A DNA stretch of 64,000 bases from Burkholderia arboris (GCF_902499125.1 NZ_CABVPX010000013.1:1-64000); one strand, 5' to 3'; positions 1 to 10,035 are shown, numbered from the stretch's first letter. Notes: generated from the sequence alone by a model not told the origin. Numbers and translations: made by a program.

Positions 1-347
1 GGCCGTGTCGACCCGCCCCGCCCCGCCAGCCAGGGAAACCAGCCGCGGCTGCGCGGCCGCGGCTTCGGCTGCGCTTGACGCTCGGGCGGCGGCTCTGCCC
101 GCGCCGGCTCGCGAACGGGCGCGTCGGCCGCTGCCGGCAGGCTCGCCAGGATGCTCGCCCGCAGCGCATCCGGCGCACGGTGATAATCGGCCTGCCGCAC
201 GGCCTGCACCAGCGTGACGATCCGCGCGCGTTCGCGGCGGCACGCGTCGCACCCTTCGACATGCTGCTGGACCCGCAACGCATCGGGCGCCGACAGCTCG
301 CGGTCGACGTCCGCGTCCAGCAACGCTCGCGCTTCGTTACAGTCCAT
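1..347 (-). CDS. Anti-sigma factor with zinc-binding ZAS motif (C-terminus beyond left edge)
   Basis: This is the N-terminal part of a probable anti-sigma factor that would hold the neighbouring ECF sigma factor inactive. The visible protein starts MDCNEARALLDADVD and has His29-x3-Cys33-x2-Cys36 (QQHVEGCDACRRE), the zinc-containing anti-sigma signature, plus Cys3. A Pro/Arg-rich linker follows and the last visible residues (RGWFPWLAG) look like the approach to a membrane segment; the rest is outside the window. The ATG at 347 overlaps the end of the sigma gene by 11 bp, the usual sigma/anti-sigma coupling, and a GGAGGC ribosome site precedes it. The identity of the inducing signal cannot be seen. 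Confidence 0.85.
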   Translation of the reverse strand, partial: MDCNEARALLDADVDRELSAPDALRVQQHVEGCDACRRERARIVTLVQAVRQADYHRAPDALRASILASLPAAADAPVREPARAEPPPERQAQPKPRPRSRGWFPWLAGRGGSTR

Positions 348-978
348 CGATAGCCTCCGATGCGGTTCCGCCGGCCGGCGTACGGCCCGGCCTGCCTTCG
401 GGCGCCGGTGCCGGCGCGCCGCCCAGCAGCGCGGCGAGCTTGCGCCGGCCGCGCGCGAGCCGCGACATCACCGTGCCGACCGGCACGTCCGCGATCGCCG
501 CGATCTCGCGGTAACTCAGGTCCTCCATCTCGCGCAGCACGAGCACCTCGCGGTATTCGGGCGGCAGCTTCGCGAGCGCCGCGTTCACGAGCCGCACGTT
601 CTCGCCGCGCAGCAAGTGCGCCAGCGGATCCTCCGTCGCCGGCTGCCAGTCGTCGGGCACGTCGGTGTCGTCGAGCGTATCGGGCAGCGCGACCTCGTGC
701 GCATGCGTGCGACGCCGCCACTCCGTGTACCAGGTATGGCGCACGATCGTCAGCAGCCACGGCCGCGCGTTGTCGCCGCGACACGAATCGACGAAGCGCA
801 GCGCGCGCATGCACGCGTCCTGAACGACGTCGTCCGCGTCGCCGGCGTTGCCGCTCAGCCAGCGCGCGAGGTTATACGCGGCGTCGAGATGCGGCAGCAC
901 GAGCGCGCGAAACCGCTCGCCGCGCGCAACCGCATCGTCTGCCGCCCGTTCATCGACCGCCTGTCCGGCTTGCCCCAC
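337..978 (-). CDS. RNA polymerase sigma factor, ECF (RpoE-like) family
   Basis: This is an alternative sigma factor of the extracytoplasmic-function group, directing RNA polymerase to a stress regulon. Region 2 is seen as AYNLARWLSGNAGDADDVVQ with the downstream PWLLTIVRHTWYTEWRRR, and region 4 as LPPEYREVLVLREMEDLSYREIA followed by VPVGTVMSRLARGRRKL. An open frame extends back to an ATG at 1053, but those extra 25 residues are Gly/Arg-rich and unlike the family. The GTG at 978 follows AGGGAGG closely and gives 213 residues, the usual ECF length, so I prefer it. The gene overlaps the anti-sigma gene, suggesting one co-translated unit. Confidence 0.85.
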   Translation of the reverse strand: MGQAGQAVDERAADDAVARGERFRALVLPHLDAAYNLARWLSGNAGDADDVVQDACMRALRFVDSCRGDNARPWLLTIVRHTWYTEWRRRTHAHEVALPDTLDDTDVPDDWQPATEDPLAHLLRGENVRLVNAALAKLPPEYREVLVLREMEDLSYREIAAIADVPVGTVMSRLARGRRKLAALLGGAPAPAPEGRPGRTPAGGTASEAIDGL

Positions 979-1139
979 ATGGCCTCCCTGGTCCCGGCGG
1001 CCGATGCCGCGCCCGTTCCGCGCACGGCGCCCGGACAGACCGGCAACGTGCACGCTTGATCACCATACCGTTGCTGCGTCGAGTTTATTCCCGCACCGGG
1101 CGCAAGAAGCGTAAAAAAATGACCGGGCGCCCGCCTCCG

Positions 1140-2051
1140 TTACGGCGTGGTGCTCCAGTAGCCGGGGCGCGCATACGCGGCGCGCAGGTAGTCGATGAAA
1201 TAGCGCACGCGCGCCGGCACGTAGCGCTGCTGCGGGTAGACCGCGAGGATGTCGTAGTCGGGCAGCGCGTATTCGTCGAGCACGGTCTCGAGCTCGCCCG
1301 TCTCGAGCTGCGCGGCGATTTCCCACGTCGAGCGCCAGCCGAGCCCGAGCCCCTCGGCCACCCAGCGGTGCAGCAGCTCGCCGTCGTTGCAGTCGAGGTT
1401 GCCGGCCACGCGCATCGTCGCGATCTTGCCGTGGCGCTGGAAATACCAGCCGCGGTTCTGCCCGCCCTGCAGGTTGAACGCGAGGCAGTTGTGCTTCAGC
1501 AGGTCGTCGAGCGACTTCGGCCGGCCGTGCCGGCGGAAATAGTCGGGCGTGCCGCACACGACGCGCCGGTTCGACGCGAGCTTCACCGCGACGAAGTTCG
1601 GATCGACGGCGCCGCCGATCCGGATCGACAGGTCGTAGCCCTCGCGCACGAGATCGACGACGCGGTCGGTCAGGTTGAACGACAGCTGCATCTCGGGCTT
1701 GTCGACCAGAAAGCCGGGCGCGTGCGGCGCGACGTGCTTGCGCCCGAACGCGGCCGGCGCCGACACGATCAGGTGCCCGCTGACCGCCCGCCGCCCGGCG
1801 GCCAGCTCGTTCTCGGCCTGGTCCCATTCGGACAGCAACCCGCGGCAGCGCTCGAGGAACGCGGCGCCCTCCTCGCTGACCACCAGCCGCCGCGTCGAGC
1901 GGTACATCAGCTTCACGCCGAGGCGCTTCTCGAGCGCGTCGATGCGCCGCCCGAGCACCACCGGCGACACGCCCTCCTCGAGCGCCGCCGCCGCGAGGCT
2001 GCCGGCATCGGCCACCCGCACGAACGTCTCGATCTGCTTGAAGCGATCCAT
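1140..2051 (-). CDS. LysR-family transcriptional regulator
   Basis: A 303-residue LysR-type regulator. The N-terminal winged helix-turn-helix (residues about 1-60, FVRVADAGSLAAAALEEGVS) is followed by a substrate-binding domain typical of the DsdC/AaeR-like branch, with the YDLSIRIGG segment and the CGTPDYF turn. It is transcribed away from gcl across a 171-bp gap, so by the common LysR arrangement it is a good candidate to control the gcl-hyi-glxR operon in response to glyoxylate or a related metabolite. That role is inferred from position only. Start: ATG at 2051 preceded by GGAGA. Confidence 0.9.
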   Translation of the reverse strand: MDRFKQIETFVRVADAGSLAAAALEEGVSPVVLGRRIDALEKRLGVKLMYRSTRRLVVSEEGAAFLERCRGLLSEWDQAENELAAGRRAVSGHLIVSAPAAFGRKHVAPHAPGFLVDKPEMQLSFNLTDRVVDLVREGYDLSIRIGGAVDPNFVAVKLASNRRVVCGTPDYFRRHGRPKSLDDLLKHNCLAFNLQGGQNRGWYFQRHGKIATMRVAGNLDCNDGELLHRWVAEGLGLGWRSTWEIAAQLETGELETVLDEYALPDYDILAVYPQQRYVPARVRYFIDYLRAAYARPGYWSTTP

Positions 2052-2110
2052 CTCCTGTCTCCGTCTCTGTTCCGGCCCCGGCGGGAGGCCCGTCCGGCCG
2101 TCATTCCATA

Positions 2111-2130
2111 CTTTTAGTTTCGAAATAAGC
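2111..2130. promoter_or_regulatory. Candidate LysR-type operator between the regulator and gcl
   Basis: An AT-rich patch in GC-rich DNA holding the 8-bp palindrome TTTCGAAA (2118-2125) within a T-N11-A frame (T2115, A2127), the minimal LysR binding pattern. It lies about 60 bp from the LysR start and 95 bp from gcl. The pattern is short and could occur by chance. Confidence 0.3.
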
Positions 2131-2222
2131 GACTCGAGCTGATCTTATCAAACCTTTCCTGCAACCCTAAAGTGTCCCCAACAGACCCATTCGCAAGATC
2201 CGCCACATTCAAGGAGACATTC

Positions 2223-3998
<1,776 letters not shown>

Positions 3999-4041
3999 AC
4001 CGCACGACATTTTTGACTGACCGACCGAAGAGGCTTAGCTC

Positions 4042-4851
4042 ATGCCGAAGTTTGCTGCAAACCTGACCATGCTGTTCAACGAAGTGCCGTTCCTCGACCG
4101 CTTCAAGGCGGCCGCCGACGCGGGCTTCGACGCCGTCGAGTTCCTGTTCCCGTATCCGTACGCGAAAGAGGAACTCGCCGAGCGGCTCGAGACGCATCGC
4201 CTGCGCCTCGTGCTGCACAACCTGCCCGCCGGCAACTGGGATCAGGGCGAACGCGGCATCGCGTGCCTGCCCGATCGCGTCGGCGAATTCCAGGAAGGTG
4301 TCGGCCGTGCGATCGAGTACGCGAAGGCACTGAAGGTGCCGCAGCTGAACTGCCTCGTCGGTATTCCGTCGGCCAGCACGGCGCGCGACAAGACGTTCGT
4401 CACGATCGTCGACAACCTGCGCTTTGCGGCCGACGCGCTGAAGCGCGAAGGCATCCGCCTGCTCGTCGAGCCGTGCAACAGCTTCGACATCCCGGGCTTC
4501 GCGCTGAACCGCTCGTCGGAAGGGCTCGACGTGATCCGCGCGGTCGGCTCGGACAACCTGTTCCTGCAGTACGACATCTATCACATGCAACGCATGGAAG
4601 GCGAACTGGCCGCGACGATCGAACGCAACCTCGCATCGATCGGCCACGTCCAGCTCGCGGACAACCCGGGCCGTAACGAGCCGGGCACGGGCGAGATCAA
4701 CTACGCGTTCCTGTTCGCGCTGCTCGACCGGCTCGGCTATGCCGGCTACGTCGGCTGCGAGTACAAGCCCCGTACCACCACGACGGAAGGCCTCGGCTGG
4801 CTGCAAAGCGTCGCCGGCTGCGCACCGGGCTCCGCGCGTCGCGCCGCCTGA
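4042..4851 (+). CDS. hyi: Hydroxypyruvate isomerase
   Basis: A 269-residue TIM-barrel isomerase that interconverts hydroxypyruvate and tartronate semialdehyde in glyoxylate use. The sequence starts MPKFAANLTMLFNEVPFLDR, characteristic of Hyi, and carries the metal-binding acidic and histidine residues of the AP-endonuclease-2-like barrel (LLVEPCN, QYDIYHMQRMEG, GHVQLADNPGRNEPGTGEI). It is slightly longer than E. coli Hyi because of a short Ala/Arg-rich tail (SVAGCAPGSARRAA). It sits between gcl and glxR with 43- and 41-bp gaps, consistent with a single transcript. Confidence 0.95.
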   Translation: MPKFAANLTMLFNEVPFLDRFKAAADAGFDAVEFLFPYPYAKEELAERLETHRLRLVLHNLPAGNWDQGERGIACLPDRVGEFQEGVGRAIEYAKALKVPQLNCLVGIPSASTARDKTFVTIVDNLRFAADALKREGIRLLVEPCNSFDIPGFALNRSSEGLDVIRAVGSDNLFLQYDIYHMQRMEGELAATIERNLASIGHVQLADNPGRNEPGTGEINYAFLFALLDRLGYAGYVGCEYKPRTTTTEGLGWLQSVAGCAPGSARRAA

Positions 4852-4892
4852 GAAGCGCCCTTCCCGTTATCAGCCCTATAGGAGACTTTCAC

Positions 4893-5786
4893 ATGGCAAC
4901 CATCGGTTTCATCGGCCTCGGCATCATGGGCGCGCACATGGCGCGCAACCTGCTCAAGGGCGACCACCAGCTCGTCGTGAACGGCGCGTTCCCGATTCCG
5001 GACGACCTGCGCACGAGCGCGAAGGTCGTCGCCAACTCGACCGAAGTCGCGAAGAACGCCGACGTCATCGTCGTGATGGTGCCGGACACGCCGGACGTGC
5101 GTAACGTGCTGTTCGCCGACGACGGCGTCGCGAAGGGCCTGACGGCCGGCAAGCTCGTGATCGACATGAGCTCGATCTCGCCGCTCGACACGCAGGAATT
5201 CGCAAAGCAGATCAACGCACTCGGCTGCGACTACCTCGACGCGCCGGTGTCCGGCGGCGAAGTCGGCGCACGCGAAGCGTCGCTGACGATCATGGTCGGC
5301 GGCCCGGAGCAGGCCTTCGAGCGTGCGAAGCCGCTGTTCGAGAAGATGGGCAAGAACATCACGCTGGTCGGCGACAACGGCGCGGGCCAGACCTGCAAGG
5401 TCGCGAACCAGATCATCGTCGCGCTGAACATCGAAGCGGTCGGCGAAGCACTGCTGTTCGCCGCACGCTCGGGCGCCGATCCGGAACGCGTTCGCCAGGC
5501 GCTGATGGGCGGCTTCGCCGCGTCGCGCATCCTCGAAGTGCACGGCGCGCGGATGACGAAGCGCACGTTCGACCCGGGCTTCCGGATCGAACTGCACCAG
5601 AAGGACCTGAACCTCGCGCTCGACGGCGCACGCAAGCTCGGCCTCGCCCTGCCGCACACGGCAAGCGCGCAGCAGCTGTTCAGCGTGTGCGCATCGCACG
5701 GCGGCAAGGCATGGGATCACTCGGCGCTCGTGCGCGCGCTCGAGATCATGTCGAACTTCGAAATCGGCCAGACGCCGGCCGCGTAA
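4893..5786 (+). CDS. glxR: 2-hydroxy-3-oxopropionate (tartronate semialdehyde) reductase
   Basis: This NAD(P)H-dependent beta-hydroxyacid dehydrogenase (297 residues) reduces tartronate semialdehyde to D-glycerate, the last step of the three-gene glyoxylate route here. Residues 5-13 (GFIGLGIMG) are the dinucleotide-binding loop; DAPVSGGEVGA is the substrate-binding motif; and the catalytic lysine lies in GAGQTCKVANQ. The ribosome site TAGGAGAC is 8 bp before ATG 4893. No terminator with a T-tract immediately follows on this strand; the nearest rightward one is at 6173. Confidence 0.95.
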   Translation: MATIGFIGLGIMGAHMARNLLKGDHQLVVNGAFPIPDDLRTSAKVVANSTEVAKNADVIVVMVPDTPDVRNVLFADDGVAKGLTAGKLVIDMSSISPLDTQEFAKQINALGCDYLDAPVSGGEVGAREASLTIMVGGPEQAFERAKPLFEKMGKNITLVGDNGAGQTCKVANQIIVALNIEAVGEALLFAARSGADPERVRQALMGGFAASRILEVHGARMTKRTFDPGFRIELHQKDLNLALDGARKLGLALPHTASAQQLFSVCASHGGKAWDHSALVRALEIMSNFEIGQTPAA

Positions 5787-5940
5787 CGCGACTGCCGCAA
5801 CGCGCGTTTCCGCTGCAATGGCGGAGGCGCGCGACAGACACGCGCGACCCGGCCGCGGCCGGGCGCATCGATGCGCGAATAGGCGCGCATCACGGTGGGG
5901 CGCCCCGCCCTGCATCGCCAACGGCATGCGGGACGGGGCG

Positions 5941-5970
5941 AAAAACGCCGCTCTGGGCTGAGAGCGGCGT
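5941..5970 (-). terminator. Intrinsic terminator, leftward, with no leftward gene upstream
   Basis: The perfect inverted repeat ACGCCGCTCT / AGAGCGGCGT with a 6-nt loop is followed on the minus strand by TTTTT. It has no T-tract on the plus strand, so it does not suit glxR. Confidence 0.6.
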
Positions 5971-6060
5971 GGTGGGGTCCGCAGCGGCACCCGGCGGCGC
6001 CGGGGAAGCCTTGGTCGGTCAGACGTCGTCGTCGGGTGTCCGCCTGTCGGATTTCGCGTA
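5941..6060 (-). ncRNA. Candidate leftward small RNA ending in an intrinsic terminator
   Basis: The 459-bp gap between glxR and the LysM gene has no convincing coding sequence. It contains a leftward intrinsic terminator: a 10-bp perfect stem (5945-5954 with 5961-5970) followed on the minus strand by five U. No leftward gene lies upstream to need it. Just upstream on the same strand is another stem-loop (5990-5995 with 5999-6004). Together they look like a roughly 100-nt small RNA. The promoter is weak: a TGTAAT box at 6065-6060 has no clear partner. The 5' end is therefore a guess. Confidence 0.3.
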
Positions 6061-6172
6061 TTACATTTCTTTACGTTCAAGCGTGCGATTTTTCATGCAA
6101 TCGTCGCGCTGAACGCCTACACTTTCGCCACGCCTTTCGAGAAAACCGCCGCGCTTGCGTGCACCTCCGGTG

Positions 6173-6197
6173 ACCGCGCCCAGCGCGGTGTTTTTTT
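6173..6197 (+). terminator. Rightward intrinsic terminator in the leader of the LysM gene
   Basis: A 7-bp stem ACCGCGC / GCGCGGT (6173-6179, 6183-6189) with loop CCA is followed by seven T (6191-6197). It lies only 49 bp before the next start codon. It could end read-through from glxR, 390 bp upstream, or act as an attenuator in the leader if transcription starts near the TACACT box at 6118. Confidence 0.65.
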
Positions 6198-6245
6198 CGC
6201 CACTTCACGGCGCGTTTTCTTTTCAACCACCTAGGGAGTGCAGCG

Positions 6246-6716
6246 ATGGGTCTTCTTTCGTTTATCAAAGAGGCGGGTGAAAAACTGCTGGGTCATGCCG
6301 ACGCGCAAGCGGCGGAAGATCCGAATGCCGCGAATCAAACCGCGGCCGACGCGATCAAGAATTACATCAGCACGCAAGGGCTCGACACGTCGAACCTGAC
6401 CGTCGCGTTCGACGGCGCATCGCGCACCGTCACGCTGTCGGGCAGCGTCGCCGATCTCGACACGAAGGCGAAGGTCAAGGTCGCGGCCGGCAACGTGCAG
6501 GGGGTCGCGGGCGTCAATGACGACGATCTGCAGCCGGACGATCCGGAAGTGCAGTATCACGACGTGAAGTCCGGGGATACGCTGTCGGCGATCGCCAAGG
6601 AAGTGTATGGCGACGCGAACAAGTACCCGGTGATCTTCGAAGCGAACAAGCCGATGCTGTCGAGCCCGGACCGGATCTACCCGGGCCAGAAGCTCGTGAT
6701 TCCGCCGCAGTCCTGA
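6246..6716 (+). CDS. lysM: BON and LysM domain protein, homologue of the K+-binding protein Kbp (YgaU)
   Basis: A 156-residue cytoplasmic-type protein closely resembling E. coli Kbp/YgaU (149 residues), a potassium-binding protein. Residues 1-16 (MGLLSFIKEAGEKLLG) match the family start, a BON domain spans about 30-90 (LTVAFDGASRTVTLSGSV), and a LysM domain spans about 103-153 (YHDVKSGDTLSAIAKEVYG ... IYPGQKLVIP). There is no signal peptide. A GGGAG ribosome site precedes ATG 6246. The leader holds an intrinsic terminator, so expression may be attenuated. A bidirectional terminator follows the gene. Confidence 0.9.
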   Translation: MGLLSFIKEAGEKLLGHADAQAAEDPNAANQTAADAIKNYISTQGLDTSNLTVAFDGASRTVTLSGSVADLDTKAKVKVAAGNVQGVAGVNDDDLQPDDPEVQYHDVKSGDTLSAIAKEVYGDANKYPVIFEANKPMLSSPDRIYPGQKLVIPPQS

Positions 6717-6742
6717 GCATTCCGCCGGACTGACGCAAAAAA

Positions 6743-6767
6743 GGCAGGCCGCAGGCCTGCCTTTTTT
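6743..6767. terminator. Bidirectional intrinsic terminator
   Basis: The perfect 8-bp stem GGCAGGCC / GGCCTGCC with loop GCA is flanked by A6 on the left and T6 on the right. It serves both the LysM gene (rightward) and the asparaginase gene (leftward). Confidence 0.9.
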
Positions 6768-6802
6768 CATGGGCGACGCGCCGCCCGCCCGGTGCGCCCC
6801 GG

Positions 6803-7825
6803 TTACAGCGTATCGAACGCGCGCTGCAGCGCGTCGCGATCGTGAATGCCGTTCGCGAGCGCGAGCATCAGCAGCACGCGCGCCTTGAACGGATTCAGCG
6901 AGCCCGCGCTGACGAAACCGAGCGCGTCGTCGTTCGCGGCGCCGTTGCGCATCACATGCCCCGATCCGACGCGCGACGCGCGGACCACGGCCACACCCGC
7001 ATTCGCTGCATCGGCGAGCGCCGCCTGCAGCGTCGCATGGATCGACCCGTTTCCCGTGCCGGCGACGACGAGGCCGCGCACGCCGGCAGCAACCAGCGCA
7101 TCGACGGCCGTGCGCGTCACGCCCGCATAGCTCGCGACGACTTCGACCGGCGGCCAGGCCGCGGCGATCGCCAGCTGCGTGTCGCGCGCACGCGTCGCGC
7201 GGCGCGCGAATTCGACCCGGCCGTCCTGCACCCAGCCGAGCGCGCCGAGTTCCGGCGACTGGAAGGCGTCGACGGCATAGGTGCTCGTCTTCACGACATC
7301 GCGCGCGCCATGGATCCGGTTGTTGAACGCGATCAGCACGCCCTGCCCGCGCGCGGCCGGATGCGCGGCCACCGTCACGGCGTTCAGCAGGTTCAGCGGG
7401 CCGTCGGACGACAGCGCGGTCGCCGGCCGCATCGCAGCCGTCAGCACGACCGGCTTGTCGCCTTTCACGACCAGATGCAGCGCGTACGCGGTTTCCTCGA
7501 GCGTGTCGGTGCCGTGCGTGATCACGATCCCGTCCACCGACGGATCGGCCATCAGCGCGTCGATCCGCGCGGCCAGCGTGTTCCACAGCGGCAGCGCGAG
7601 ATCCTTGCTGTCGATGCTGGCGACCTGCTCGGCGTCGATGCGCGCGACCGATGTGAGCGCCGGCACCGCGTCGACCAGGAAATTGACGCCGAGCGCGCCG
7701 GCCTGGTAGCCGGCCGTGCTGGCCGCGTCGGGTGCGGCGCCGGCGATCGTGCCGCCGGTGGCGAGCACGGCGATGCGCGGCAGCCCCGCCGCGGACGAAG
7801 GAGATGCGGAATTCGGAGTATTCAT
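6803..7825 (-). CDS. L-asparaginase (asparaginase/glutaminase family)
   Basis: Hydrolyses L-asparagine to aspartate and ammonia. Both catalytic threonine motifs are present: ATGGTIAG with Thr26 and THGTDTLEET with Thr106-Asp107. Another conserved block is AMRPATALSSDGPLNL. The open frame continues back to 7897, but the extra N-terminus is Pro/Ala-rich; ATG 7825 gives 340 residues and puts the active site at the usual distance. No signal peptide is visible from that start, so the enzyme is probably cytoplasmic although its sequence is of the type II (AnsB-like) family. It converges on the LysM gene. Confidence 0.92.
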   Translation of the reverse strand: MNTPNSASPSSAAGLPRIAVLATGGTIAGAAPDAASTAGYQAGALGVNFLVDAVPALTSVARIDAEQVASIDSKDLALPLWNTLAARIDALMADPSVDGIVITHGTDTLEETAYALHLVVKGDKPVVLTAAMRPATALSSDGPLNLLNAVTVAAHPAARGQGVLIAFNNRIHGARDVVKTSTYAVDAFQSPELGALGWVQDGRVEFARRATRARDTQLAIAAAWPPVEVVASYAGVTRTAVDALVAAGVRGLVVAGTGNGSIHATLQAALADAANAGVAVVRASRVGSGHVMRNGAANDDALGFVSAGSLNPFKARVLLMLALANGIHDRDALQRAFDTL

Positions 7826-7975
7826 GGCCGCGATTGTAATGGCTCGTGGCCGGGATCCGGCAGGTTCCGGCCCGGCAGCCGGTGCCGGCGGCCGCACGTC
7901 ATGGTTTGTCCCGATCGCCCGGCCGCGCGCGCCGTCAACGGCCGTGGCGTCCGCAACGTTATAGGAAGTGCCGTT

Positions 7976-8004
7976 TTGGTGTTTTCACATTGATTTGCCA
8001 TAAT
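7976..8004 (+). promoter_or_regulatory. Candidate sigma-70 promoter for psiF
   Basis: TTGGTG (7976-7981), a 17-bp spacer and CATAAT (7999-8004) lie about 90 bp before the psiF start. No clear Pho box was recognised by eye, so phosphate control is not supported here. Confidence 0.45.
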
Positions 8005-8096
8005 CGGAGCGCACGGTGCGATGCGGCCCTATCCGCAACGCCGCGTGCTTCGTGACGGCGTCGATAACACGCAATTCACCCCATGGGAGTGTCGAA

Positions 8097-8387
8097 ATGA
8101 AAATCCAATCGCTCGTAGCCGCAGTGCTTCTCGGCGGCATGCTGGCTTCCCCCGCATTCGCGGCGAACAGCCAGCAGGACAAGATGAAGGCCTGTAACAC
8201 CCAGGCAACCGGCAAGACGGGCGACGAACGCAAGGCGTTCATGAAGGACTGCCTGTCGGCGAAGCCCGCGAAGGCGATGACGCAGCAGGAAAAGATGAAG
8301 GCGTGCAACACGCAGGCCACCGGCAAGAAGGGCGACGACCGCAAGGCGTTCATGAAGAGCTGCCTGAGCAATCAGCCGGCCGCCTGA
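8097..8387 (+). CDS. psiF: PsiF repeat family protein
   Basis: A 96-residue exported protein of unknown function. The N-terminus is a signal peptide (MKIQSLVAAVLLGGMLASPAFA, cleavage near residue 22). It carries two PsiF repeats, each with the pattern KMKACNTQATGKxGDxRKAF and a trailing Cys (DCLS, SCLS), giving four cysteines. In E. coli psiF belongs to the phosphate-starvation regulon; here no Pho box is evident. The open frame runs back to 8016, but only ATG 8097 gives a signal peptide. A terminator follows. Confidence 0.92.
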   Translation: MKIQSLVAAVLLGGMLASPAFAANSQQDKMKACNTQATGKTGDERKAFMKDCLSAKPAKAMTQQEKMKACNTQATGKKGDDRKAFMKSCLSNQPAA

Positions 8388-8407
8388 GTTCCGGCGCTCC
8401 CGTCTCG

Positions 8408-8446
8408 AATGCCGCGCACCGCTTCGGCGGGCGCGGCATTTTCGTT
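8408..8446 (+). terminator. Intrinsic terminator after psiF
   Basis: A 10-bp stem AATGCCGCGC (8408-8417) / GCGCGGCATT (8431-8440), with a GC-rich inner loop, followed by TTCGTTTT. Confidence 0.75.
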
Positions 8447-8645
8447 TTCGTTGCACGCGCATCGACGCACCCGTTTCCAGCCGGCTTCACCCCTTCCCGC
8501 CCCGCTTTTCCGGCCCGCCGCCACATGGTGCGGCAATTCGCCGCGTTTTCTTCTATGATGGCTGCAACGCGGCCCACCCAAGTACAAGAAGCGCCATCGG
8601 GCCGCCCTCGAGACGGACGCGCACGCGCGTCAAACGGAGGCTTGG

Positions 8646-9095
8646 ATGGCATGGAGACAACACCGCTGGTTCCGCCGCTGGCTGATCGTGATCGTGTTCT
8701 GGGCCGTGCCCGTCGCGATCGTCGCCGTGCGCGAGATCCGCGAGGAAATGGCCTACAACAAGGCGGACCTGCAGCTCGCGCTGACCACCTGGCAGCTCAC
8801 CGATGCGCAGCAGGCCGCCGGCGCGGCCGCGAAGTGCCACGGGGATCCTGACGAGGCGCGCGCGGCCGGCTGCCCGGCCGACGTGCTCGCCGCCAACGCG
8901 CCGCGCCAGCAGGCGGCCCGCGACGAATACGTGGTGCGCCGCAATACGCTCGCCGGTTACCTGTGGCACGCGTTCGTCGGCTACTGGGTCGTCCCGGCTG
9001 CGTTCCTGTTCGCGTGCGGCGTCGTGATCGCGCTGATCCGCCGTGCGCTGCGCCGCCCGCCGATCAAGCCGCCGGTCCCGCCCGTCACGCACTGA
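8646..9095 (+). CDS. Small membrane protein with two transmembrane helices
   Basis: I do not recognise this 149-residue protein beyond its topology. A first membrane helix lies at about residues 12-28 (WLIVIVFWAVPVAIVAV) and a second at about 106-128 (AFVGYWVVPAAFLFACGVVIAL). Between them is a charged, Ala-rich loop with a Cys pair (AAKCHGDPDEARAAGCPAD) that probably faces the periplasm. The C-terminus is a Pro-rich basic tail. AACGGAGGCTTGG before ATG 8646 is a strong ribosome site, supporting a real gene. It stands alone between psiF and the SYLF lipoprotein gene. Confidence 0.75.
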   Translation: MAWRQHRWFRRWLIVIVFWAVPVAIVAVREIREEMAYNKADLQLALTTWQLTDAQQAAGAAAKCHGDPDEARAAGCPADVLAANAPRQQAARDEYVVRRNTLAGYLWHAFVGYWVVPAAFLFACGVVIALIRRALRRPPIKPPVPPVTH

Positions 9096-9342
9096 CGTGC
9101 GCCGCACGCGCCTGTCGCCCTCCCGATTCACCGTTAAGTGCCCCGCGCGCCGACCACGCGCGGGGCGCGCCCCGCACGCGCCAGCGTCGCTTCGTCCGTT
9201 GGCGCGCCGCGACACCCCCAAGCGATTTGACGCTTTTTCATGACCTGACGAAAAGAGGCTGTAATCCGCTGTGATATAACTGCCGACGTGATCCGCTCCA
9301 TGAGCGAGACTCACTCCGAACGTCATCCGATGGAGAAGAACG

Positions 9343-9930
9343 ATGCAAAAACGGAATCTTGTGCTGAAAGCCGCCGCTGCGCTCATCGTCGGTAGCCTCG
9401 CGCTCACCGGTTGCACCACCACCCCGGACAAGCCGGACAACGCCGCAACCAACGCGTCGAAGCGCCAGTCGATCGACGCGAGCGTCGACGCCACGCTGTC
9501 GCGCATGTACTCCACGGTCAAGGGTTCGCGCGAACTCGTCGCGAAATCGCGCGGCGTGCTGGTGTTCCCCGAAGTGATCCAGGCCGGCTTCATCGTCGGC
9601 GGCCAGTCCGGCAACGGCGCGCTGCGCGTCGGCGGCAGCACGGTCGGCTACTACAACACGTCGTCGCTGTCGGTCGGCCTGCAGGCCGGCGCGCAGTCGA
9701 AGGCGATCGTGTTCCTGTTCATGACGCAGGAAGCGCTCGACGAATTCCGCGGCTCGGACGGCTGGGCAGCCGGTGCCGGCGCATCGGTCGCGCTCGTGAA
9801 GATGGGCGCGAACGGCGCGGTCGACACGACCACGGCCACCGCGCCGGTCCAGGTCGTCGTACTGACGAACGCGGGCCTGATGGGCGACGTGTCGATCAAC
9901 GGCACGAAGGTCACGAAGCTCAAGATCTGA
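9343..9930 (+). CDS. SYLF (Ysc84) domain lipoprotein
   Basis: A 195-residue lipoprotein. The lipobox LALTGC places the lipidated cysteine at residue 24, after a hydrophobic signal segment. The rest is a SYLF/Ysc84 lipid-binding domain, with the typical KGVLVFP-like block (SRGVLVFPEVIQAGFIVGGQ), GYYNTSSLSVGLQAGAQSK and FLFMTQEALDEFR. It is likely attached to the outer or inner membrane facing the periplasm. GGAGAAG precedes the start; a TATAAC box lies at 9275-9280 without a good -35 element. A terminator separates it from the converging glycosyltransferase. Confidence 0.9.
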   Translation: MQKRNLVLKAAAALIVGSLALTGCTTTPDKPDNAATNASKRQSIDASVDATLSRMYSTVKGSRELVAKSRGVLVFPEVIQAGFIVGGQSGNGALRVGGSTVGYYNTSSLSVGLQAGAQSKAIVFLFMTQEALDEFRGSDGWAAGAGASVALVKMGANGAVDTTTATAPVQVVVLTNAGLMGDVSINGTKVTKLKI

Positions 9931-9974
9931 CGCTGACGCACCGCCCGTGCGCGCCGCGCGCGGGCCATGCGCAA

Positions 9975-10008
9975 ACGGCGATGTCCTTGCGGGCATCGCC
10001 GTTTTTTT
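9975..10008. terminator. Intrinsic terminator between convergent genes
   Basis: The stem ACGGCGATG / CATCGCCGT (9975-9983, 9994-10002) is followed by a T-tract on the plus strand. It serves the SYLF lipoprotein gene; a short A tract on the left could serve the opposite strand weakly. Confidence 0.8.
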
Positions 10009-10035
10009 ATCCGTCCGCGTGCTGCGTCAGGCCGT

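Noticed and set aside
8160..8370. DNA-level tandem repeat in psiF
   Set aside because: The similarity is the known two-domain PsiF protein repeat, not an unstable DNA repeat.
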